Below, piece after piece: positions 57,883 to 64,000 of a stretch of DNA of 64,000 bases. The stretch is from Fulvivirga lutea (lineage in GTDB: Bacteria; Bacteroidota; Bacteroidia; Cytophagales; Cyclobacteriaceae), in the NCBI RefSeq assembly GCF_017068455.1, contig NZ_CP070608.1:3453488-3517487 (forward strand), read 5' to 3'. A model generated the notes under the pieces. That model was not told where the DNA came from, did no database searches, and was given only the letters and a program-made list of their open reading frames with translations. The position numbers and the translations under genes are program-made. Numbering within the stretch: the stretch's first letter is position 1; each line of letters begins with the position of its first letter.

Positions 57883-57914
57883 AATTCAATTAACAATGGG
57901 CAATGATCAATGAG

Positions 57915-57922
57915 CAAAGCTA
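57915..57922 (-). promoter_or_regulatory. -7 promoter element of the DUF3109 gene
   Basis: TAGCTTTG on the minus strand, an exact TAnnTTTG match, 32 bases upstream of the start; the heptamer array begins 19 bases further upstream. Confidence 0.6.
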
Positions 57923-57941
57923 CGGCATTTAACTCCAAGCT

Positions 57942-58088
57942 GCTAGTGGCTGGTGGCTGGTGGCTAGAGTCTGGTTACTAGCAACTAGAGACCAATAACC
58001 AGTAACCAGCGACCAATAACCAGTAACCAGCAACCAATAACCAGCAACCAGCAACCAGCAACCAGCAACCAGTAACTAGTGACCAGTA
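57942..58088. repeat. Heptamer repeat array with internal strand switch
   Basis: Twenty-one consecutive 7-base units in perfect phase. The right arm (57977-58088) is 16 units of ACCAGCA-type sequence, with variants ACCAGTA, ACCAATA and ACTAGTG. The left arm (57942-57976) is five units of the reverse complement type GCTGGTG/GCTAGTG. The switch in orientation falls at about 57976. It fills the intergenic space between DUF3109 and uvrD and could form a cruciform; the G-rich strand has GG runs every 2-3 bases. Confidence 0.85.
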
Positions 58089-58141
58089 ACTTTAATCACA
58101 GAAAACTTCAAGTCTCCGTAGTACAAACACATCAAATACCT

Positions 58142-58149
58142 TAGATTTG
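58142..58149 (+). promoter_or_regulatory. -7 promoter element of uvrD
   Basis: TAGATTTG, an exact TAnnTTTG match, 44 bases upstream of the uvrD start. Confidence 0.6.
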
Positions 58150-58193
58150 TTCCTTATCACATCATCAAATTTTACAGGGGATAGTTCGCGCGA

Positions 58194-60449
58194 ATGGAGT
58201 ATTTAGATAGCCTCAACGAACCACAACGAGAAGGAGTAGTTAACACAGAAGGGCCCACCATGCTAATAGCGGGTGCGGGGTCAGGAAAGACCAGAGTTCT
58301 TACGTATAGAATCGCATATCTGATTCAAAACAAAGGGGTTGATCCCTTTAATATTTTGGCACTTACTTTTACGAATAAGGCCGCCAAAGAAATGCGTGAT
58401 CGCATTGAAAGTGTAGTTGGCACTGAAGCCAGAAATCTGTGGATGGGTACATTCCACTCCGTTTTTGCCAGAATACTTAGAGCTGAAGCCGATAAGCTTG
58501 GCTACCCGAGCAACTTCACTATTTATGATGCAGATGATTCTAAGTCGTTAGTTAAAACAATCGTTAAAGAGCTTAACCTGGACGACAAGGTTTATAAACC
58601 CAATGTGGTTTTCAATAGAATATCAGGAGCTAAAAACCGCCTTATTTCATGGCGAGAATATTTGAGCAACCCCATCTATCAGGCCGATGATGAAAGCAAC
58701 ATGAAGCCTGAGTTGGGTAAGATCTATAAAATATATTCCGAGCGTTGTTTTAAAGCAGGCGCTATGGATTTTGATGATCTGCTTTTTAACACGAATGTGC
58801 TTTTCAAAGAGCATACGGATGTGCTCAACAAATACCAACAGCGTTTTCATTTTGTGATGGTAGATGAGTTTCAGGATACCAATATTTCGCAGTATCTGAT
58901 AACGAAAAGGCTGGCAGCGGTACGCCAAAACATTTGTGTGGTAGGTGATGATGCGCAGAGTATCTATGCTTTCCGTGGAGCCGATATTCAAAACATCTTG
59001 AATTTTGAAAAAGACTACCCTGATTTACGAGTAATCAAATTAGAACAGAATTACCGCTCTACTAAAACCATTGTAAACGCAGCTAACTCTGTAATCTTCA
59101 AAAATAAAGCCCAGCTAAAAAAGAACGTCTGGACAGATAATGACGAGGGTTCACTCATTGAGGTACTTCGTGCCAATTCAGATAACGAAGAAGGCAAGCT
59201 GGTAGCTTCAGCCATATTTGAAGATAAAATGCAGCATCAGGTAAAGAACAGTGACATCGCTATTCTTTACCGAACCAATAGCCAGTCGAGAGCCATGGAA
59301 GAGGCCTTGCGAAGAATGAATATTAAGTACAAAATTGTAGGTGGTCTGTCGTTCTACGCTCGTAAAGAGATTAAAGATATTATGGCCTACATGCGATTTG
59401 CCATCAACACCAATGATGAGCAGTCGTTTCGCAGAATTATCAATTACCCAAAACGTGGTATAGGAGATACTTCTGTAGATAAAATGGTGGTAGCTGCTAA
59501 TGATAATAATATTCCGTTATGGGAAGTATTAACGAACATTAACGCTATACTGCCGGGCCGGGCGGCCAATGCTGTTACTGATTTTGTAACGATGATCAAG
59601 CGATTTCAGATAGAGATTGGCAAGAAAGATGCCTTTGAAGCAGCCACTGAAATTGCCAAGCGTTCGGGCTTACTGCGTGATTTATATGAAGATAAAACTG
59701 TTGAAGGTCTAAATCGCTACGAAAACGTACAGGAATTACTAAATGCCGTAAAGGAATTTGTTGATGATCCTGAAAAAGAAGACAAATCCTTAGGTGCCTT
59801 CTTGCAAGAGGTAGCACTTTTAACTGGCGTTGATAATGATAAGGACGATGACAACGACAAAGTAACTCTCATGACCATTCACATGGCCAAAGGGTTGGAG
59901 TTTAAAAATGTGTACATCGTAGGTATGGAAGAAGACTTATTTCCATCACAAATGATGCTGAGCAGCCGAGCTGATTTAGAGGAAGAAAGAAGGTTATTTT
60001 ATGTGGCTATAACTCGTGCCGAGCACAAACTGGTTCTCTCTTACGCACTCAGCAGGTATCGTTTTGGGCGCTTAAAGAATTGCGAGCCAAGCCGATTTAT
60101 AGATGAGATTGACCCGAGCTTTATCAAAGTGAATGAGCGCTCGCGCCCAACAGAATCAGTAAATACCGGAGCAGGATATGCCAAAAGTTTTATTTCAGGA
60201 ATGAAAAAAACAACGGCCTCGCAACCGATAAAAAGAAAATCAGATTACAAACCATCACCCGACTTTGAACCGAGTGATACTTCCAATCTGCAAAGCGGAA
60301 TGAAAGTAGAACACCCGAAATTCGGCTATGGAATGGTTTCTGAGATAGATGAAAGCGGTGCAAACCGTAAAGCCAAAGTAAATTTTGATGACTTTGGTGA
60401 AAAAACATTATTACTTAGTTTTGCTAAACTTAAAATTCACACCAATTAA
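58194..60449 (+). CDS. uvrD: UvrD/PcrA-type superfamily 1A DNA helicase
   Basis: A 751-residue 3'-5' helicase of nucleotide excision and mismatch repair or replication. It has the Q motif 'LDSLNEPQREGVVNTEGP' at the N-terminus, Walker A GAGSGKT (about 27-33), Walker B 'VMVDEFQDTN', 'QNYRSTKTIVNAAN' (motif IV), 'MTIHMAKGLEF' (motif V) and 'RRLFYVAITRA' (motif VI). The C-terminal Tudor-like tail ('GMKVEHPKFGYGMVSEIDESG') is PcrA-typical. A palindrome TTCGCGCGAA overlaps the start codon. Confidence 0.95.
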   Translation: MEYLDSLNEPQREGVVNTEGPTMLIAGAGSGKTRVLTYRIAYLIQNKGVDPFNILALTFTNKAAKEMRDRIESVVGTEARNLWMGTFHSVFARILRAEADKLGYPSNFTIYDADDSKSLVKTIVKELNLDDKVYKPNVVFNRISGAKNRLISWREYLSNPIYQADDESNMKPELGKIYKIYSERCFKAGAMDFDDLLFNTNVLFKEHTDVLNKYQQRFHFVMVDEFQDTNISQYLITKRLAAVRQNICVVGDDAQSIYAFRGADIQNILNFEKDYPDLRVIKLEQNYRSTKTIVNAANSVIFKNKAQLKKNVWTDNDEGSLIEVLRANSDNEEGKLVASAIFEDKMQHQVKNSDIAILYRTNSQSRAMEEALRRMNIKYKIVGGLSFYARKEIKDIMAYMRFAINTNDEQSFRRIINYPKRGIGDTSVDKMVVAANDNNIPLWEVLTNINAILPGRAANAVTDFVTMIKRFQIEIGKKDAFEAATEIAKRSGLLRDLYEDKTVEGLNRYENVQELLNAVKEFVDDPEKEDKSLGAFLQEVALLTGVDNDKDDDNDKVTLMTIHMAKGLEFKNVYIVGMEEDLFPSQMMLSSRADLEEERRLFYVAITRAEHKLVLSYALSRYRFGRLKNCEPSRFIDEIDPSFIKVNERSRPTESVNTGAGYAKSFISGMKKTTASQPIKRKSDYKPSPDFEPSDTSNLQSGMKVEHPKFGYGMVSEIDESGANRKAKVNFDDFGEKTLLLSFAKLKIHTN

Positions 60450-60549
60450 GGTTACTTCATGAAATGAGTACAAGCAGATTATACCTTTCTAGTAAGTGAA
60501 GTAATAGTCTTGCGAATTGCATGTGACAGATAAAAAATAAACGATACAC

Positions 60550-61224
60550 ATGAATTATAATACCAGCCTAGAGCCGATTGTTCTTAAAGAATACGGCAGA
60601 AACGTCCAAATGCTTGTTGAGTATTTAAAAACGGTAAAAGACAAAGAAAAAAGAACCGAGCAAGCTCACGCATTGGTTGATCTAATGCGTCAGATAACGC
60701 CTTCCGTAAAAGAAACAACAGAAACCAACCAGAAACTATGGGATGATTTGTACATCATGGCTGATCTGGAAATCGAAATTGACGGCCCCTACCCTAAGCC
60801 TGAGGCTGAGATGATTAACAAGAAACCACAGAGAATGGGTTATTCTACAAATCATATCCGCTATAAGCACTACGGTAAGAATATCGAGTTATTGATTAAA
60901 GAGGCGATTAAGAAGGAAGATCCACAGGAAAAAGAAGAGGCTATCATCTACATCGGTAAACTCATGAAGAGTTTCTATGGCAGCTGGAACAAAGAAGTAA
61001 TTGATGATGCGGTAATCCTTGAAAACATTCAGACTATTTCAGGTGGTAAACTAGATATAGACTTAAGTAAAGTGAGAGAGGATAATTTGTTTGAAAAGCT
61101 TTATAAGGCTAAAACGAGAAAGTCGTACGAAGACAGAGAGCGCGAAAGTAACAGCCGTGGTGGTGGCGGTGGTAGAGGAAGAAACAATCGTAAAGGTGGT
61201 AGTTCTAGACGCAGAAGAAATTAA
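60550..61224 (+). CDS. DUF4290 family protein with Arg/Gly-rich tail
   Basis: A 224-residue protein of the Bacteroidota-specific DUF4290 family: 'YNTSLEPIVLKEYGRNVQML', then a mostly helical body. The last 25 residues are a basic tail (SNSRGGGGG, RGRNNRK, SSRRRRN) resembling RGG-type RNA-binding tails. Its stop abuts the murA ATG with no gap, so the two are translationally coupled. Function is unknown. The upstream region has an 8-bp inverted repeat (TTACTTCA at 60452, TGAAGTAA at 60497). Confidence 0.87.
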   Translation: MNYNTSLEPIVLKEYGRNVQMLVEYLKTVKDKEKRTEQAHALVDLMRQITPSVKETTETNQKLWDDLYIMADLEIEIDGPYPKPEAEMINKKPQRMGYSTNHIRYKHYGKNIELLIKEAIKKEDPQEKEEAIIYIGKLMKSFYGSWNKEVIDDAVILENIQTISGGKLDIDLSKVREDNLFEKLYKAKTRKSYEDRERESNSRGGGGGRGRNNRKGGSSRRRRN

Positions 61225-62535
61225 ATGAGTTCACTCAAGATTCAAGGAGGCGTCAAACTCCAAGGTGAGATTATTCCTCAAGGCGCCAAAAATGAAGCAC
61301 TACAAATTATAGCGGCTGTATTATTAAGCCCGGAACCTATCACAATAAATAAAATCCCAAATATCAGGGATGTAAACAAACTTATCGAGCTTGTTGGTGA
61401 TTTAGGTGCCAAAGTAGAAAAACTGGGTGAAGAGAGCTATCGTTTTACAGCCAAAGACCTTGATGTAGCCTTTCTTGAAACAGATGAATTTAAGACCAAA
61501 GCAGCCTCTTTAAGGGGATCAATAATGATTCTTGGGCCACTTTTGGCTCGTTATGGCTATGCTAAAATACCTAGGCCGGGTGGCGATAAAATAGGCCGTA
61601 GAAGGCTAGATACGCACTTTATTGGTTTTGAAAAACTGGGCGCAAAGTTCAACTATTCAAAAAAAGATGCCTTTTATAAAATAGATGCCTCTAACCTTCA
61701 AGGTTGCTACATGCATTTAGATGAGGCTTCTGTGACTGGAACTGCCAATATATTAATGGCCTCAGTATTAGCCAAAGGCACTACCACCATTTACAATGCA
61801 GCATGTGAGCCTTACATACAGCAATTGTGCAAGATGCTCAATCGTATGGGTGCTAAAATCAGTGGTATAGGATCAAACCTGCTACAAATTGAAGGAGTAG
61901 AAAAGTTAGGCGGTACTGAACATACTATGCTTCCTGATATGATTGAGGTAGGCAGTTTCATAGGTATGGCTGCGATGACCCAATCGGCAATAACTATTAA
62001 AGGAGCAGGTGTTGAGCATTTAGGGTTAATCCCTGACATTTTTAGAAGGCTTGGCATTCAACTCGAAATCAAAGGTGATGATATTCATGTGCCAGCCCAA
62101 GAGCGTTACGAAATAGATACTTTTATAGACGGTTCCATTTTAACCATTGCAGATGCTCCGTGGCCCGGCTTCACTCCTGACCTATTGAGTATCGTTTTGG
62201 TTACAGCCATTCAGGCCAAAGGCACAGTGCTCGTGCATCAGAAAATGTTTGAAAGTCGATTGTTCTTTGTTGATAAATTGATTGACATGGGTGCGCAGAT
62301 TATTCTTTGCGATCCACACAGAGCTACTGTGATTGGTATGGACAGAAAGCAACCTCTGAAAGGCATTAAAATGAGTTCACCTGATATCAGAGCCGGAGTT
62401 TCACTTCTAATTGCGGCATTATCAGCTGAAGGTGAAAGCATTATTTCTAATGTAGAGCAGATTGATAGAGGGTATCAGAACATTGATGCACGATTGAAAG
62501 CATTAGGTGCTCAGATCGAGCGAATTGAACAATAA
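61225..62535 (+). CDS. murA: UDP-N-acetylglucosamine 1-carboxyvinyltransferase, Asp at Cys115 position
   Basis: A 436-residue MurA catalysing the first committed step of peptidoglycan synthesis (PEP plus UDP-GlcNAc). It has the K22-N23 pair in 'AKNEAL', the Arg-rich 'RPGGDKIGRRRLDTHF' loop, and the conserved Asp in 'PGFTPDLLS'. The residue aligned with the usual catalytic Cys115 (GGC in most MurA) is D121, codon GAT at 61585-61587. This Asp form occurs naturally in mycobacteria and chlamydiae and makes MurA insensitive to fosfomycin. It is coupled to the preceding DUF4290 gene. Confidence 0.96.
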   Translation: MSSLKIQGGVKLQGEIIPQGAKNEALQIIAAVLLSPEPITINKIPNIRDVNKLIELVGDLGAKVEKLGEESYRFTAKDLDVAFLETDEFKTKAASLRGSIMILGPLLARYGYAKIPRPGGDKIGRRRLDTHFIGFEKLGAKFNYSKKDAFYKIDASNLQGCYMHLDEASVTGTANILMASVLAKGTTTIYNAACEPYIQQLCKMLNRMGAKISGIGSNLLQIEGVEKLGGTEHTMLPDMIEVGSFIGMAAMTQSAITIKGAGVEHLGLIPDIFRRLGIQLEIKGDDIHVPAQERYEIDTFIDGSILTIADAPWPGFTPDLLSIVLVTAIQAKGTVLVHQKMFESRLFFVDKLIDMGAQIILCDPHRATVIGMDRKQPLKGIKMSSPDIRAGVSLLIAALSAEGESIISNVEQIDRGYQNIDARLKALGAQIERIEQ

Positions 62536-62592
62536 GATTTTAAGTGTGTTCATTGGTTGGAAAATTATGAATCAACCATTATCTTGAACACT

Positions 62593-63411
62593 ATGGAAAT
62601 ATTTGATAAAGGAACTGACTACATGTCACAATATGCAATAGAATATGGCGTCCCTTTACTGAAGGCCATCGCCATTCTGGTTATAGGTATTTGGATTATA
62701 AAAGCCATTCGAAGAGGAGTAAGAAACAGTCTCTCGAAGAGTAATGTCGATGAATCGCTTCGTCCATTTTTAATTAGCTTACTCTATAATTCATTACTAA
62801 TACTGCTTATTCTCACTGCATTAAGCACATTAGGAGTACAGATGACTTCATTTGTAGCAATTATTGGTGCGGCAGGTTTAGCAATAGGACTTTCCCTTCA
62901 GGGTACATTACAAAATTTTGCAGGAGGAGTTATTTTATTAACACTTAGACCTTTTAAAGTAGGTGATTATATAGACGGTGCAGGGTATTCGGGAACTGTA
63001 CAATCAATACAAATTTTTCAGACATTGTTACTAACGCCAGATAACAAAAAAATAGTAATACCTAATGGTAAGTTAAGTAATGATGGAATTGTGAACTACA
63101 GTGCTGAAGATAAAAGAAGGGTGGACATGGTATTTGGTATTGGATATGGTGACGATATTAAAAAAGCCAAAGATATTTTAGTGAGGCTTTGCCAGGAAGA
63201 TGAAAGGGTTCTTGAGGAACCAGCATTCAGAGTGGATGTTAGCAGTCTGGGCGATAGTTCAGTGAATTTCAACGTTCGCCCTTGGGTTCAAACTTCTGAT
63301 TACTGGAACGTTTTTTGGGATTTCCAGGAGAAAGTGAAATTGACTTTCGATAAAGAAGGAATCAGCATTCCATTCCCTCAGAGAGATGTTCATATCTATA
63401 ATGAGAAATAA
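62593..63411 (+). CDS. MscS-family mechanosensitive channel
   Basis: A 272-residue small-conductance channel relieving hypo-osmotic stress. It has three membrane segments in its first about 115 residues, including the glycine/alanine-rich pore helix 'VAIIGAAGLAIGLSLQGTLQNFAGGVILL', then the cytoplasmic beta domain beginning 'RPFKVGDYIDGAGYSGTV' and a C-terminal 'EGISIPFPQRDVHIY'. The ATG at 62593 is preferred; an upstream TTG (62557) would extend it by 12 residues. It ends before a strong terminator. Confidence 0.94.
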   Translation: MEIFDKGTDYMSQYAIEYGVPLLKAIAILVIGIWIIKAIRRGVRNSLSKSNVDESLRPFLISLLYNSLLILLILTALSTLGVQMTSFVAIIGAAGLAIGLSLQGTLQNFAGGVILLTLRPFKVGDYIDGAGYSGTVQSIQIFQTLLLTPDNKKIVIPNGKLSNDGIVNYSAEDKRRVDMVFGIGYGDDIKKAKDILVRLCQEDERVLEEPAFRVDVSSLGDSSVNFNVRPWVQTSDYWNVFWDFQEKVKLTFDKEGISIPFPQRDVHIYNEK

Positions 63412-63431
63412 ATTTTAATAAATATTTAACT

Positions 63432-63467
63432 AAAGCCGTTCCAATTAAGATTTGGAACGGCTTTTTT
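63432..63467 (+). terminator. Rho-independent terminator after the MscS gene
   Basis: Perfect 13-bp stem (63432-63444 with 63452-63464), 7-base loop, T-tract to 63467. Confidence 0.93.
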
Positions 63468-63491
63468 ATTTCCGAATGATTAAATTAAAGC

Positions 63492-64000
63492 ATGAAAAGT
63501 AAACTTCTCCTCCCAGGGGTATCGTTTGTATTCCTGATTATCATATGCGTTGTTTCATTTAATCAAATCACCCCACCCGAGCCGGCCTTGCCCGGTTATA
63601 CTCCGGATAGTTACTCAGCCTATCGTGCTATTGAGCATTTAAAAATTGTCGCTAAAGAACCGCACGGCACAGGTACACCAGCACACAAACGAGTAAGGAA
63701 TTACATTTATGATCAGTGTAAAAAGCTTGGTGCCAAAATAAAAGTTCTTACCAACACAGGCATACAGTATCGAGGTGGTACCAATGTTACAGCAGGTACA
63801 GCCTATAATATTTTAGCAAAGCTAGAAGGCACTGATAACAGCAAAGCCGTTTTAGTGATGGGTCATTACGATTCACAGCCGAATACTCCCGGAGCTGGTG
63901 ACGATGGCTCTTCCATTGCCTCTATGTTGGAAGTAATGGAATTATTGGCAAAACAAGGCCCACTAAAGAATGACATCTACTTTTTAATGACTGATCAGGA
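63492..64000 (+). CDS. M28-family zinc peptidase, 5' part (runs off window)
   Basis: The ORF starts at ATG 63492 and is open to the window end (169 codons). An N-terminal hydrophobic anchor (about 5-22) is followed by 'RAIEHLKIVAKEPHGTGTPAHKRV'. The metal ligands of an M28 aminopeptidase are visible: His in VMGHYDSQ, Asp in 'GAGDDGSSIAS', and the catalytic/ligand Glu at the last complete codons (TDQE). It is probably membrane-bound and related to ER-metallopeptidase-like M28 proteins. The C-terminal part cannot be assessed. Confidence 0.88.
   Translation, partial: MKSKLLLPGVSFVFLIIICVVSFNQITPPEPALPGYTPDSYSAYRAIEHLKIVAKEPHGTGTPAHKRVRNYIYDQCKKLGAKIKVLTNTGIQYRGGTNVTAGTAYNILAKLEGTDNSKAVLVMGHYDSQPNTPGAGDDGSSIASMLEVMELLAKQGPLKNDIYFLMTDQ

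Noticed and set aside
57942-58088. CRISPR array
   Set aside because: The units are only 7 bases and directly abutting, with no spacers and no cas genes.

Overview
The window is a low-GC (roughly 38-40% by eye), densely packed chromosomal segment from a member of the Bacteroidota, most likely a marine Cytophagales-type bacterium. The evidence is a type B T9SS sorting domain on a 1002-residue secreted protein, DUF4290, DUF3109 and DUF2807 proteins, TPR-containing sensor kinases, SPII lipoproteins, and many copies of the Bacteroidota promoter -7 element TAnnTTTG upstream of genes (some with a TTG/TTTG -33 element 18-19 bp upstream). The genus cannot be fixed from the sequence alone. No phage, insertion sequence, integrase or CRISPR array was seen; most content is conserved housekeeping.

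Layout. 1-3.3 kb: a secreted DUF2807 protein, a lipoprotein and a membrane metallophosphoesterase. 3.35-10 kb: a minus-strand tetR-tolC-MFP-RND efflux operon with a promoter and candidate TetR operator. 10.1-17.6 kb: an alpha/beta hydrolase, a small hypothetical, purL, tRNA-Gln(TTG), prs, rplY and pth. 17.5-23.9 kb: metG and two tandem TPR histidine kinases, one with a degenerate ATPase domain. 24.1-24.4 kb: two tiny exported peptides with matching C-termini. 24.6-31.2 kb: typA, bioB, sppA, folK, fabD and a DCC-family protein. 31.2-34.2 kb: the T9SS cargo. 34.3-38 kb: two linked hypotheticals, then a PlsB-like acyltransferase overlapping gpsA. 38-44 kb: HIT, greA, a pentapeptide protein, then the rsmA-mgtE-2-hydroxyacid dehydrogenase operon, pdxA and a TerB-like gene. 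44.5-49.8 kb: DUF177-rpmF-plsX-fabH-efp-accB-accC. 49.9-54.6 kb: a GH31 glucosidase lipoprotein, an outer-membrane-like protein, an alpha/beta hydrolase and a zinc-ribbon-like protein. 55.1-57.1 kb: a TlpA-type thioredoxin lipoprotein between two imperfect direct repeats. 57.3-64 kb: DUF3109, a heptamer repeat array, uvrD, DUF4290, murA, an MscS channel and a truncated M28 peptidase.

How the genes work together. Fatty acid and phospholipid synthesis is strongly represented (fabD, plsX, fabH, accB, accC, PlsB-like acyltransferase, gpsA), next to translation genes (tRNA-Gln, rplY, pth, metG, rpmF, efp, rsmA, typA) and cofactor or precursor genes (prs, purL, bioB, folK, pdxA). The best candidates for undescribed biology are the pair of micro-peptides beside the TPR kinases, the strand-switching heptamer array at 57.94-58.09 kb, and the fabD terminator hidden in the 3' end of folK. 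MurA carries Asp at the usual catalytic Cys position, a substitution associated with fosfomycin insensitivity.
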